Source of the DNA: Micromonospora inaquosa
GTDB lineage: Bacteria > Actinomycetota > Actinomycetes > Mycobacteriales > Micromonosporaceae
Assembly (NCBI RefSeq): GCF_003857055.1
Contig: NZ_QGSZ01000233.1
Location: forward strand, 30,667-94,666
Direction of reading: 5' to 3'
Length of the DNA stretch: 64,000 nt
The notes beneath the pieces are model-generated. The model did not search any database, was not told where the DNA came from, and saw nothing but the letters and a program-made list of their open reading frames with translations. Of the stretch, positions 46,303 through 55,043 are shown piece by piece (position 1 is the stretch's first letter; the number at the start of each line of letters is the position of its first letter). The position numbers and the translations under genes were made by a program.

Positions 46303-48021
46303 TCACATCCGCTCCAACGTTCGGATGCCGAGCAGGTCCAGCCCCTGCCGCAGGGTCCGGGCGGTCAGCTCGGCCAGCAGCAGCCGGCTCTCCCGCAGCT
46401 CGTCGGACGCGGACAACACTGGGCAGCGCTCGTAGAACGCGTTGAACGCGGTCGCCAGGCGGTGCAGGTACCCGGCGAGCTGATGGAGTTCGAGGCTCCG
46501 CTCCACCTCGCCGACCACCCCGGCGAAGCCGAGCAGCTCAACCGCGAGAGCCCGCTCCGCCGGCTGCGCGAAGACGATGGGCGCGTCCGGCCGCGCGGCG
46601 GTCCCGGCCCGACGCAGCACCGACCGGATCCGGGCGTACGCGTACTGGAGGTAGGGCGCGGTGTTGCCGTCCAGCGCCAGCATCCGCTCCCAGTCCAGGA
46701 CGTAGTCCTTGGTCCGGTCGACGGACAGATCCGCGTACTTGATCGCCCCGATGCCCACCGCGCGGCCAATCGCGTCGGCGGCCGCGGCGTCCAGTTCGGG
46801 GTTCCTGCTCCGGGCCAGGTCAGTGGCGCGGACGACCGCCTCCTCCAGCAGCCCGACCAGCTTCACCGACTCACCGGCCCGGCTGCGCAGCATCCGCCCG
46901 TCGGCGCCGAGGATGGACCCGAAGCCCAGATGCTCGGCCCGGACCGGCGGGCGAAGCCAACCGGCCGCCTCGGCAACGGCGAACACCATCGCGAAGTGCT
47001 GCCGCTGCGGCAGGCCGACGACGTACAGCAACCGGGTCGCGCCCAGCTCGCCGACGCGCTGCCGCAGCGCGGCCAGGTCGGTGGCCGGATAGCCGTACCC
47101 ACCGTCGCTCTTGCGCACGATCAGCGGCAACGGCTCGCCGTCCCGGCCGGTGAACCCGGGCGGGAAGACACAGTCCGCCCCACCGCTGGGCAGCAGCAGT
47201 CCCAGGCGGTCGAGGTCGTCGACGACGCGCGGGAGCAGATCGTTGTAGGCGCTCTCACCCCGAAAGTCGTCAGCGGACAACCCCACGTCGAGCAGGTCGT
47301 ACACGGTTAGGAAGTACCGCTCGGACTGCGTCACCAGCAGTCGCCACAACCGCCGGGTCCGCTCGTCGCCGCCCTGCAACGCGACCACCCGCAGCCGGGA
47401 ACGTTCCTGGAACGCCTCGTCGGCGTCGAACTTCGCCCGGGCCGCCCGATAGAAGGTGTCCAGGTCCCCCATCGACAGGTTCTGGGCGGCTTCGGCTTCA
47501 CCGAGGTCGACCAGGTGCTCGATCAGCATGCCGAACGGTGTCCCCCAGTCACCCAGGTGGTTGACCCGCACCACCCGGTGACCGAGCCAGGTCAGCAGCC
47601 GCACCGCCGCGTCGCCGATGACGGTCGAGCGGAGATGCCCGACGTGCATCTCCTTCGCCACGTTGGGCCCCGAGTAGTCGACCACCACGGTCTGCGGCGT
47701 CGCCGTCGACGGCACGCCGAGCCGGGCGTCGCCGGCCAGCCCGGCGACCAGGTCGGCCAGTGCCCGGTCGGCAAGCGTCAGGTTGACGAAACCCGGCCCG
47801 GAGACCTCGGCCGACACGCCGATGTCGTCGAGAACCGCGTGCGTCAGCACCGCGGCGGCGATGTCCCGCGGCGGGCGGCCGAGCCGCCGGGCCAGCGCGA
47901 GGGCCCCGTCGGACTGGAAGTCCGCGCGTGGAGACCGCCGCACGAGCGGGTCGACCGGGCCGCCGGCCACCGTCGCGAACGCCGGTGCCAGCCGGTCGGA
48001 CAACAACTTTTCAAGATCCAT
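46303..48021 (-). CDS. argS: Arginyl-tRNA synthetase
   Basis: A 572-residue class I synthetase charging tRNA-Arg. The N-terminal add-1 domain is short; SGPNVAKEMHVGHLRSTVIG holds the HIGH-type HVGH. Instead of a clear KMSKS it has GRMLRSRAGESVKLV near residue 370, close to the E. coli-type sequence, which also lacks canonical KMSKS. DFRGESAYNDLLP and the anticodon-binding DALR-type C-terminal domain (NTAPYLQYAYARIRSVLRRA to the terminal LERM) complete the fold. The length is in the family range. It could be the main synthetase or a second, accessory copy; this cannot be told from the window. The upstream leader includes a hairpin at 48106-48129. Confidence 0.92.
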   Translation of the reverse strand: MDLEKLLSDRLAPAFATVAGGPVDPLVRRSPRADFQSDGALALARRLGRPPRDIAAAVLTHAVLDDIGVSAEVSGPGFVNLTLADRALADLVAGLAGDARLGVPSTATPQTVVVDYSGPNVAKEMHVGHLRSTVIGDAAVRLLTWLGHRVVRVNHLGDWGTPFGMLIEHLVDLGEAEAAQNLSMGDLDTFYRAARAKFDADEAFQERSRLRVVALQGGDERTRRLWRLLVTQSERYFLTVYDLLDVGLSADDFRGESAYNDLLPRVVDDLDRLGLLLPSGGADCVFPPGFTGRDGEPLPLIVRKSDGGYGYPATDLAALRQRVGELGATRLLYVVGLPQRQHFAMVFAVAEAAGWLRPPVRAEHLGFGSILGADGRMLRSRAGESVKLVGLLEEAVVRATDLARSRNPELDAAAADAIGRAVGIGAIKYADLSVDRTKDYVLDWERMLALDGNTAPYLQYAYARIRSVLRRAGTAARPDAPIVFAQPAERALAVELLGFAGVVGEVERSLELHQLAGYLHRLATAFNAFYERCPVLSASDELRESRLLLAELTARTLRQGLDLLGIRTLERM

Positions 48022-48370
48022 GAGTACGCCGATCTCGCTCGGACCCGCGCTGTCACGCGAGCCGTTGACGGGGAGATGAGGGCGGACCGAGGACGACCAG
48101 TGAACGACCGGCGGCTCGATCCGCCGGTCGCAGGAAACAGGTCAGCGCAGGCGGGCGACGGATCGCCGGCGTCGCCCCGCACCGACCTGGACGTCATCCG
48201 ACAGTCCGGCGGTGCACTGAGCGTTTACGCTGGTCATGCGGGGCAGCCTAACGGCCCGGTCGATGCGACGACACCTCAATTCCGGTGGTCCGGTCGATCC
48301 CGAGCCGCCGTGTGATCGTTTCGGTCGGCTCGGCGCAGGGCACTTCCCCGGCAACAGACGAGGGGTGACG
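48022..48370. other. Gene-free leader region of argS
   Basis: About 350 bases between the divergent argS and lipoprotein genes. It contains a perfect 9-bp hairpin (48106-48114 with 48121-48129) in the argS leader. I searched for a T-box and did not recognise its conserved specifier or antiterminator elements. No other gene is seen. Confidence 0.45.
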
Positions 48371-49135
48371 ATGAGCCGATACACACCACTGCCACCGGCA
48401 GGTACGCGACGTGCGCTCGCGCTGCTTCCGCTGCTCGGCACCATCGCACTGGCCGCCGCCTGCACCACCACCGATGATCCGCCCGGCTCAGCCCCGCCGA
48501 CCACCGCACCGACGACCGCGTCGGCGTCAGCGTCCCCGACGGATCCACCGTCTCCGAGCGCGAGCACCCGGGTGACCATCCCGACCTCGGCCTTCGTCGA
48601 GTTGCCCGCCGAGCTGCGGAAGTCGCCTCGGCGGACGACGCCGGTCGCCGACGCCCTGCCGACGCTGTGCGGCAACGAGTTCGGCACCGGCGGGCGGCAG
48701 GTCACCGCGAGCGCCGCGATGACCGTCACCTACCAGACGGCTGGCGCGCCCGACAGCAACGTGCCGCAGGGGATGATCCACCAGACGATCTTCACCTTCG
48801 ACGGGGCAGGGGCCTCGGCCTACCTGGACCGGCTCCGCACCGCCGTGCAGGCGTGCCCCTCGTACGACCAGGCCGGAAACCGCGTCACCGTCAAGAGCGA
48901 GGTGCTGCCCGGGGTCGGTGGCGAGGCGTTGCTGCTGACCCGAACCTGGCCCGAGACGAGCCTGAACGGTGAACGCACCGGTGACGCCGCGTCCAGTCAG
49001 ATCGCCGTGGCCCGCGTCGACAGCGCGGTGACGGTCTTCAACGACCAGGGGTGGGAGGGCACCAGCGGCAACCCGGCCATCCTGGACCGGGTCGTGCGCG
49101 ACGGCGTACGCGCCATCGACGCCTGGCAGCGGTAG
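48371..49135 (+). CDS. Lipoprotein with sensor-type extracellular domain
   Basis: A 254-residue lipoprotein. The signal peptide ends in the lipobox TIALAAAC near residue 31, followed by a 40-residue Thr/Ser/Pro linker typical of wall-spanning domains. The globular part (about residues 80-254, ITIPTSAFVELPAELR to the terminal AIDAWQR) matches the general pattern of actinobacterial sensor-domain or PknH-like extracellular lipoproteins, with two Cys (PTLCGNE and VQACPSY) that could form a disulfide. No catalytic motif is visible. GAGGGGTGACG precedes the ATG at 48371. Function unknown. The gene stands alone on its strand. Confidence 0.65.
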   Translation: MSRYTPLPPAGTRRALALLPLLGTIALAAACTTTDDPPGSAPPTTAPTTASASASPTDPPSPSASTRVTIPTSAFVELPAELRKSPRRTTPVADALPTLCGNEFGTGGRQVTASAAMTVTYQTAGAPDSNVPQGMIHQTIFTFDGAGASAYLDRLRTAVQACPSYDQAGNRVTVKSEVLPGVGGEALLLTRTWPETSLNGERTGDAASSQIAVARVDSAVTVFNDQGWEGTSGNPAILDRVVRDGVRAIDAWQR

Positions 49136-49315
49136 CGCACCCGGCCGCGCCCGACCCGAGGCGTCCACCGATCGGCTCGATCCTCAGTCGGATCATGGAC
49201 ATCGGGAGGCGAGCCGCGCTCGCGCCGCAAGACTTGAGGATCTCGGTCCACAGTGGGGCATGCCGACTGCGGCAGCCTGCCGGACCATCCGCGTTGGTCG
49301 GTGGAGGAGGTCGTC

Positions 49316-49804
49316 ATGTCGGACGGTCGGGATGCAAAGGCGCCGTGGCTTCCGCCGCGTTGGTTCATCCGTCTTGCCTGGTCGGTGCACCGGGGCGTGT
49401 ACCGGGTCACCGGCAGCCGGGTCGGGCTGTGGCGACCGCGCGAGCAGCGCTGGGGCACGCTGCGCCTGACCACGACCGGTCGCCGCACCGGTCAGCAGCG
49501 CAGCGTCATCATCGCGTACTTCGAGGACGGCCCGAACCTGGTCGGGGTGGCGATGAACGGGTGGGGGGAGGGCGCCCCCGCCTGGTGGCTCAACCTCCAG
49601 GCCCACCCGGACGCGTCCGTCGACCTGGCCGACGGGCGGCGACTGGTCCGCGCCCGCTCCGCCACCGACGACGAGCGGTCGCGACTGTGGCCACGCTGGC
49701 GCGGGGCCGACAAGAACTTCGAGGCCCACGCGGCCCGGCGATCGTCGGAGACCACGGTGGTGGTGCTGGAGCCCAGATCGCACGGGGACTCCGCGACACC
49801 ATGA
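49316..49804 (+). CDS. Deazaflavin (F420)-dependent nitroreductase family protein
   Basis: A 162-residue protein of the Ddn / nitroreductase family that uses reduced coenzyme F420, a cofactor frequent in Actinobacteria. The fold-typical LTTTGRRTGQQRSVIIAYFED (Arg-rich F420 phosphate-binding turn) and GAPAWWLNLQAHPDASVDL are present. Substrates of such enzymes range from quinones to nitroaromatics; this one is unassigned. GGAGGAGG right before the ATG at 49316 decides the start over an in-frame ATG 21 codons upstream. The C-terminal tail SHGDSATP is unlike the core and may be flexible. It stands alone, although F420-linked genes occur nearby at 57141. Confidence 0.8.
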   Translation: MSDGRDAKAPWLPPRWFIRLAWSVHRGVYRVTGSRVGLWRPREQRWGTLRLTTTGRRTGQQRSVIIAYFEDGPNLVGVAMNGWGEGAPAWWLNLQAHPDASVDLADGRRLVRARSATDDERSRLWPRWRGADKNFEAHAARRSSETTVVVLEPRSHGDSATP

Positions 49805-49961
49805 TGCGCTGCCAGGCCGGGGAGACAACCGCTGCGGTACGACAGCCGGAGCGCGTACATCCCGGGTGGTAGGCCGGTTGGCAACTCCGGCATGACGACT
49901 CGTGGGCGGTGTGGTTCCTACGCTGCCGTCTGTACCCGTCATGCGACCGAGGGGATCCACG

Positions 49962-50399
49962 ATGTCCGTCCGTCACCTGCTCGCCACCGCCGTAGCCGCC
50001 GCCCCGCTCGGGGCGATCGCGCTGACCGCGCCGGCAGCCGCGCATGTCTCATCCCAGCCAACCGCCGCCACCGCTCTCGCCATGAGCTCCGGGCGTATCG
50101 GTGCCAGTGTGGCAGTTCTGCTGGGGCTGGTCGGCGCCGTTGTGGGAGGGCTGGCTCTGGCCCGCCCCGCCGGTCGCATCGGTACCGGCTCGGGGAGCAT
50201 CGGAGCGGTCCTGGCCCTGGTGGCGGGGTTGATCGGCGTGGCGCTCGGTGGGCTGGTGGTGGCCACCTCCGACGGTGGCATCGGCACGGGTAACGGGCGA
50301 GGCGGCGCCTTTGTGGCCCTGGCGGTCGGGGCGGTCAGTGTGGTCCTCGGCGGGCTGGCCCTGGCCCGCGCCCGCCGCACCGCTCGGCTGACCGCCTGA
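49962..50399 (+). CDS. Small membrane protein (DUF6223-like)
   Basis: A 145-residue protein with an N-terminal signal-like segment (MSVRHLLATAVAAAPLG to AAAHV) and three hydrophobic glycine-rich helices (VLLGLVGAVVGGLALARPAG, VLALVAGLIGVALGGLVV, VGAVSVVLGGLALARA), each followed by the repeat-like GRIG/TG. It ends RARRTARLTA. The pattern is that of a small conserved actinobacterial membrane family, DUF6223 as far as I recall. ATG 49962 is preceded by GGGGATCCACG. No partner is evident; it converges on the two-component regulator gene. Function unknown. Confidence 0.6.
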   Translation: MSVRHLLATAVAAAPLGAIALTAPAAAHVSSQPTAATALAMSSGRIGASVAVLLGLVGAVVGGLALARPAGRIGTGSGSIGAVLALVAGLIGVALGGLVVATSDGGIGTGNGRGGAFVALAVGAVSVVLGGLALARARRTARLTA

Positions 50400-50459
50400 C
50401 CGGTCAGCGCGCAGGGCCGTGCGCCGGTGGTGACGCTGCCGGTCGGCCGGACGCCGTGG

Positions 50460-51122
50460 TCAGGATCGGGTGAGCCAACCAGGCACGGTCAGGCCCGACT
50501 CATAGGCGAGGATCACCAACTGGGCCCGGTCCCGGGCAGCCGCCTTGGTCATGATCCGGCTGACATGCGTCTTGGCGGTGGCCGGGCTCAGCACCAACCG
50601 CGCCGCGATCTCGTCGTTGGACAGGCCGGCCGCGACCAGCGCCAGCACCTCCCGCTCGCGCTCGGTGAGCACGCTCAGTCGCGGCCCGGGGTCGGGATGC
50701 CCGGCCCGGGCCGCGAACTCCGCGATCAACCGGCGGGTGATCGACGGCGCGATCAGCGCGTCGCCCCGGGCCACGACCCGCACTCCGTGGATCAGCTCCG
50801 CCGGCTCGGTGTCCTTGACCAGAAAGCCGCTGGCGCCGGCCCGCAGCGCTCCGTAGACGTACTCATCCAGGTCGAATGTGGTCAGGATGATGACGCGAGC
50901 GTCGGAACTCCCGACGATCTGCGCGGTGGCGGCCAGGCCGTCCAACCCGGGCATCCGGATGTCCATGAGGACGACGTCCGGCCGCAGTTGCCGGGCCAAC
51001 CGCACCGCCTCGGCCCCTTCGGCGGCCTCGCCGACCACCTCGATGCCGTCCTCACCGTCCAGGATGGACCGGAAGCCGGCGCGGACCAGGGTCTGGTCGT
51101 CGACGAGCAGCAGCCGGATCAT
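50460..51122 (-). CDS. LuxR/NarL-type response regulator
   Basis: A 220-residue two-component regulator. The receiver domain (about 1-120) starts IRLLLVDDQTLVRAGFRSIL, has the phospho-acceptor Asp in PDVVLMDIRMPGLDG near residue 54, and Lys in ASGFLVKDTEPAELIHGV. The C-terminal LuxR helix-turn-helix has the typical LTEREREVLALVAAGLSNDEIAARLVLSP (cut here for length). It follows the histidine kinase gene with a four-base overlap, and both follow the ABC exporter, so this is a likely regulator of the exporter. Candidate target sites are the inverted repeats at 54384-54427. Confidence 0.9.
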   Translation of the reverse strand: MIRLLLVDDQTLVRAGFRSILDGEDGIEVVGEAAEGAEAVRLARQLRPDVVLMDIRMPGLDGLAATAQIVGSSDARVIILTTFDLDEYVYGALRAGASGFLVKDTEPAELIHGVRVVARGDALIAPSITRRLIAEFAARAGHPDPGPRLSVLTEREREVLALVAAGLSNDEIAARLVLSPATAKTHVSRIMTKAAARDRAQLVILAYESGLTVPGWLTRS

Positions 51123-52252
51123 GCCTGCTCCCCCGCCGGATCGGGCCGCACCGGCAGCCGGGCGCGGACCCGAAAGCCGCCGTCCGGCTGCGCGCCGGTC
51201 GTCAATGAACCGCCCAGTGCCCGTGCCCGCTCACGCATTCCGAAGATCCCGCTGCCCGGCGTGCCCGGTGGGCTGGTGCCGTCGTCCTCGACCTCCACAA
51301 CCACGTCGTCGTGGTCGGGCCGGACCCGGACCACCGCGGCGGTGGCACCAGCGTGCCGCGCCACGTTGGTGAGCGCTTCCTGGACGATCCGATACACCGC
51401 CAGGTCGACCGCCGGCGGCAGCGACCGGGTCTCGGCCAACTCGGTACGGATCTCCAACTCCGGCCGGCCGGCCGTTCTGACGAGATCGCCGAGGCGGGAC
51501 AGACCGGGTGCCGGCCCGACCGCCCCCGCACCCTCCTTGCGCAGTACGCCGAGCGCCGCGCGCAACTCGTGCAACGTCTCCTTGCTGGTCTGCTTGATCG
51601 CGGTGAGGGCCTGCTCGGACCGGACCGGGTCGGGCCGGTGCAGCGCGGCGCTGGCCTGCACGTTGATCAGTGACAGGTGGTGGCCGAGCACGTCGTGCAG
51701 TTCCCGGGCGATGCGCAGCCGCTCCTCGGTGGCCCGTCGCCGGGCCTCCTCCTCCATCCGCTGCTCGGCGACGACCGCTCGGGCCTGCGCCTCGGCGAGG
51801 TAGGCGCGACGGTTGCGGGTCACACCGACGATGACCGCGACGAGCCAGCCGGCGTGCAGCAGTGTCGCCCCGTTCATGCTGTTCGGGGACCGGTTGTAGC
51901 TGTCCGCCACGGCGAAGGCGATCACCGAGGCGAGACCCAGCCCGATGGCGACCGCGAGATGCCCCTCGTCGACGACGGTGTAGAGCGCCACGACGAAGAC
52001 CAACATGATCGGACCGGGCCGGTGCAGCAGCGCACCGTACGCGCCGACGGCGGCCAGCGCCACGACACCCACCGGCACCGGGTGACGCCTGCGGAAATAC
52101 AGCGCGCCGGACGAGAGCAGCACCACCGGCAGTGCCGCCCATTCGGCGGTGGTGTCGATGCCGTGCGACTGCACCACCAGGCCCACGAGGGCGACCAGGC
52201 CGACGACGGGCACAAGGGCCGCGTTCGCCGTCCGGCCCCGCCACCCTGACAT
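51119..52252 (-). CDS. Two-component sensor histidine kinase (NarL-partner type)
   Basis: A 377-residue membrane kinase. The N-terminal 150 residues hold about five hydrophobic segments (ANAALVPVVGLVALVGLVVQS to VTRNRRAYL), a compact sensor type without a large external domain. The dimerisation and phospho-acceptor motif is RIARELHDVLGHHLSLINVQA with His near residue 197, and the HATPase part has VDLAVYRIVQEALTNVARHA and SGIFGMRERARALGG. It phosphorylates the response regulator encoded immediately after. The ABC exporter gene is 68 bases upstream in the same direction, so the kinase may report membrane or antibiotic stress; the signal is unknown. Confidence 0.9.
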   Translation of the reverse strand: MSGWRGRTANAALVPVVGLVALVGLVVQSHGIDTTAEWAALPVVLLSSGALYFRRRHPVPVGVVALAAVGAYGALLHRPGPIMLVFVVALYTVVDEGHLAVAIGLGLASVIAFAVADSYNRSPNSMNGATLLHAGWLVAVIVGVTRNRRAYLAEAQARAVVAEQRMEEEARRRATEERLRIARELHDVLGHHLSLINVQASAALHRPDPVRSEQALTAIKQTSKETLHELRAALGVLRKEGAGAVGPAPGLSRLGDLVRTAGRPELEIRTELAETRSLPPAVDLAVYRIVQEALTNVARHAGATAAVVRVRPDHDDVVVEVEDDGTSPPGTPGSGIFGMRERARALGGSLTTGAQPDGGFRVRARLPVRPDPAGEQA

Positions 52253-52320
52253 GCGCCGAAGCCTAGCCTCTGGCCGGGGAGCGGGAGAAGGTCTGACTTG
52301 GAGGCCGGCGGTGACGGTCT

Positions 52321-54288
52321 TCAGTGGGAGGTCGGCGCGGGCCGGTGGCCCTCCTTCAGGTTCGCGTCGTAGCCGGCGGCCTGGAGGGCGAACAGCTCGG
52401 CGTACCGACCGCCGGTGGCGACGAGGTCGGCGTGGGAGCCGGCCTCGACCAGTCGGCCGTGGTGCAGGACGAAGATCCGGTCGGCGTGCCGGACGTTGGC
52501 GAGCCGGTGCGTGATGAGGATCGTGGTGGCGCGACCTCTCCGGTCCCGAATGGCCTGGAACAGGGCATCCTCGGCGCGGGGGTCGAGCGCGGAGGACGGC
52601 TCATCCATGATCAGCAGTTCGGCGTCGCGCAGGAACCCACGGGCCGCGGTGATGCGCTGCCACTGCCCACCGGAGAGGTCCTGACCTCGGGCGAAGGTCC
52701 GGTCGAGCAGCGTCTCGTACCCGTGGGGAAGTTCGTTGATCATGTCGTGGGCGACCGCGCGGCCGGCGGCGGCCTCGATGCGATCCTGCCGGGCCTCGTT
52801 GTCGACGTCGCCGATGGCGATGTTCGTGGCCGCGGTGAACGGCCATTTGTGGTATTCCTGCGTCACCACCGCGATCCGGGCCCGCAGCCCGTCGACGTCG
52901 AAGTCCGACAGCGGGCGGCCGTTCCACTCGATACTGCCCTCGGTGGGCACGCGGAGGCTGGCGATCATCGCGGCGAGGGTGCTCTTGCCCGAGCCGTTCT
53001 CTCCGACGAACGCGACCGTCTGCCCGGCGGTGATCGTCAACGTGACGCCGTCGACGGCTGGGGCGTCCCGGTCGGGGTAGCGCAGACTCACGTCGGTGAC
53101 TGTCAACTCCCGCAGCCGGTCCGGGACAGCCCCGGGTCCGGCGCTGTCCGGCAGGTAGGCGTCGGCGCGGGTCATGAAGCCGGTGTAGTCGCCGAAGTGC
53201 TGCCCCTGGGTGTAGACGTGGTCGACCTGGAAGGTGGCGATGGCCAGGGATCGTTGTGCGGACTGCACCGCGATGACGCAGGTCGCCGCCGCGGCGAGCG
53301 GGATCTGCCCGTCCAGGAGCAGCAGTCCGAGCAGGGCGTAGACGGTGCCGGTGGCGAGGCCACCGATGATCGCTCCGACCGTGGTGGTCGTGGTGACACG
53401 CCGGGCCAGGGCGAGCTGGATGTCGGTCTCCACCTGCATCACCCGGTCGTACTGGTCGAGCAGGAACCGGCGCAGACCGTAGGAGCGCAACTCCGGGGCC
53501 GAGGCACGTTCGGCCATCAACTTGTGCAGCAGCCACAGTCGACGTCGGCGCACCGATCCGGCGGTGTACGTCTGGTAGCGCAGATGCCCGGCCCGCAACG
53601 ACGCCCACGCGTTGGGCACCGTGGCGACCAGCAGCGCCAGCAGCAGCAGCGGGTGGATGATGATGACGGCAGCCGCCACGGCGAGCAGGCCGGCCAGCCC
53701 GGCGAGCAGGTTCATCGACGCCTGCACCAGCCCGATCGTCGAGTCGGTGCCTCGGGAGGCGCGTTCCATGTCATCGGCGAACGCGTCGGCGTCGAACGCC
53801 TCCAACCGGACCGCTGTCGACACCTCGAACAGGCCCCGCTCCACCTCCCGGCTCACCCGAGGCGTCAACCCGTTCTGCGCGTACCCGGTGGCGATGCCCA
53901 TTCCGGCGCGGAGCGCGACCGTCGCCGCCAGCACGGCCAGCGCGGGCAGCGCCGCCCGCACCTTGTCCGCGGTCGGCCCGCCGGCGAACAGTTCCACCAG
54001 CACGCGCTGCGTGGCCAAGAGGCCGAAGGCCGCCATCACCCCCGCGCCGACCGTCGCCGTGGCCACCACACCGGTACGGAGCCGGTCCGCGCGCCAACTG
54101 ATGCCCAGCGCCGTCCAGACCAGCCTGGGCAGCTCCGCGAACACGGCGAAGACGCCGGCCTCGGCGCGCGCCCGCACGCCCGTCTCCCACCACATCTCCC
54201 GCAACTCCGGCAGCACCGATTCGGTGCGCCCAGGGTGAGACTTGTCTGGCCGGACCCGGTGGGCCTCTGCGGTGGCGGTCTCGCTCAT
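52321..54288 (-). CDS. ABC transporter with fused permease and ATPase (exporter type)
   Basis: A 655-residue half-size exporter: a membrane domain with six helices (about 60-370), then the ATPase. Walker A is GENGSGKST, the signature LSGGQWQRITAARGF, Walker B LLIMDEPSSALD, and the H-loop ILITHRL. Such proteins work as homodimers and export peptides, lipids or drugs. GGAGGTACGTCC directly before ATG 54288 fixes the start; the open frame upstream to 54384 is not used. The histidine kinase and response regulator genes follow on the same strand, suggesting one operon, and the MarR gene lies upstream. The substrate is unknown. Confidence 0.88.
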   Translation of the reverse strand: MSETATAEAHRVRPDKSHPGRTESVLPELREMWWETGVRARAEAGVFAVFAELPRLVWTALGISWRADRLRTGVVATATVGAGVMAAFGLLATQRVLVELFAGGPTADKVRAALPALAVLAATVALRAGMGIATGYAQNGLTPRVSREVERGLFEVSTAVRLEAFDADAFADDMERASRGTDSTIGLVQASMNLLAGLAGLLAVAAAVIIIHPLLLLALLVATVPNAWASLRAGHLRYQTYTAGSVRRRRLWLLHKLMAERASAPELRSYGLRRFLLDQYDRVMQVETDIQLALARRVTTTTTVGAIIGGLATGTVYALLGLLLLDGQIPLAAAATCVIAVQSAQRSLAIATFQVDHVYTQGQHFGDYTGFMTRADAYLPDSAGPGAVPDRLRELTVTDVSLRYPDRDAPAVDGVTLTITAGQTVAFVGENGSGKSTLAAMIASLRVPTEGSIEWNGRPLSDFDVDGLRARIAVVTQEYHKWPFTAATNIAIGDVDNEARQDRIEAAAGRAVAHDMINELPHGYETLLDRTFARGQDLSGGQWQRITAARGFLRDAELLIMDEPSSALDPRAEDALFQAIRDRRGRATTILITHRLANVRHADRIFVLHHGRLVEAGSHADLVATGGRYAELFALQAAGYDANLKEGHRPAPTSH

Positions 54289-54383
54289 GGACGTACCTCC
54301 CGGGGCGGCGCAGCCGACGCCGCCCCCGCCGGACCGGCGAGGTGGCGGCTTTCTGGAGGATTGGACCACTCGGATGTAGCTCA

Positions 54384-54427
54384 CGGCAATGTCTCAACCA
54401 CTCACCGTCATGGATGCGATATTGCCG
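54384..54427. promoter_or_regulatory. Inverted repeat upstream of the ABC exporter, possible operator
   Basis: CGGCAATGTC (54384-54393) and GATATTGCCG (54418-54427) form a 10-bp inverted repeat with one mismatch, spaced 24 bases, in the gap between the MarR gene and the exporter. It could be a target of the adjacent response regulator. Confidence 0.45.
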
Positions 54428-54443
54428 GCGGGGCACAGGTGCG

Positions 54444-54935
54444 TCAGTGCGGGCGCAGGACGTCCAGGCGCGCTCTCAGCGCCGCGGCGATCTCGCCCGC
54501 CGCGACGATCTGATCCGGGGTGAGGGCGTCGACGAAGAGCTCACGAATGGCGCGCAGGTGCGGAAAGGTGGCGCCCCTGAACGCCTCGGCGCCGGCCGTG
54601 GTGAGCAGCACCTCCGACCCACGGGGAACCGTCGCGCACTCCTGGCGCCGAATCAGGCCGCGCCGTTCCATCCGCCCGAGGTGATGCGAGAGCCGGCTTC
54701 GTTCCCACCCGATGTGCGTGGCGAGTTCGGACGAGCGCATCGCCTGACCCTGCGCCTCGCTGAGGGCAAGGAGCACCGCGTAGTCGCCCGTCGAGAGCGC
54801 GGAGTCGCTCTGTAGCCGGGACTCGAGCCGGGAGCTGAGCGCTGCCGTCGTCTCGATGAAGTCCCGCCAGATCCGCAGTTCGTCGGCGGTCGGGAGTTGG
54901 CGTCCTCCCCGCCGGTCCGGTGTGGCGTCCGTCAT
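54444..54935 (-). CDS. MarR family transcriptional regulator
   Basis: A 163-residue winged-helix repressor. The DNA-binding core is LALSEAQGQAMRSSELATHI (helix 2-3), WERSRLSHHLGRMERRGLI (recognition helix) and RRQECATVPRGSEVLLT (wing). The N-terminal helices with FIETTAALSSRLESRL form the dimer interface. No Cys in a redox position is visible, so the ligand is presumably a small molecule. It is divergent from the luciferase-like gene pair at 55044, and two 14-bp palindromes in the 108-base gap are clean MarR-type operators, so it probably represses both itself and that operon. Confidence 0.87.
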   Translation of the reverse strand: MTDATPDRRGGRQLPTADELRIWRDFIETTAALSSRLESRLQSDSALSTGDYAVLLALSEAQGQAMRSSELATHIGWERSRLSHHLGRMERRGLIRRQECATVPRGSEVLLTTAGAEAFRGATFPHLRAIRELFVDALTPDQIVAAGEIAAALRARLDVLRPH

Positions 54936-54950
54936 CTCGCTCTCCTGGGA

Positions 54951-54964
54951 ATTGACGTGTCAAT
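54951..54964. promoter_or_regulatory. MarR-type operator 1
   Basis: ATTGACGTGTCAAT is a near-perfect palindrome between the MarR gene and the luciferase-like operon. Its centre lies 29 bases, close to three helix turns, from operator 2, so both face the same side of the DNA. Confidence 0.75.
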
Positions 54965-54979
54965 CGCCAAGTTAGCATC

Positions 54980-54993
54980 ATTGACATGTCAAT
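54980..54993. promoter_or_regulatory. MarR-type operator 2
   Basis: ATTGACATGTCAAT is a perfect 14-bp palindrome matching operator 1 with one base changed. It lies about 50 bases before the first luciferase-like gene. Confidence 0.8.
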
Positions 54994-55043
54994 CGGTAGG
55001 CCTGCTCCTGCGGGTCGCCGACTGAGCACCGAGGAGGAGAGCG

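Noticed and set aside
48022..48235. Possible T-box leader of argS
   Set aside because: No specifier loop or TGGNACCGCG-type antiterminator was seen; only one short hairpin is present.
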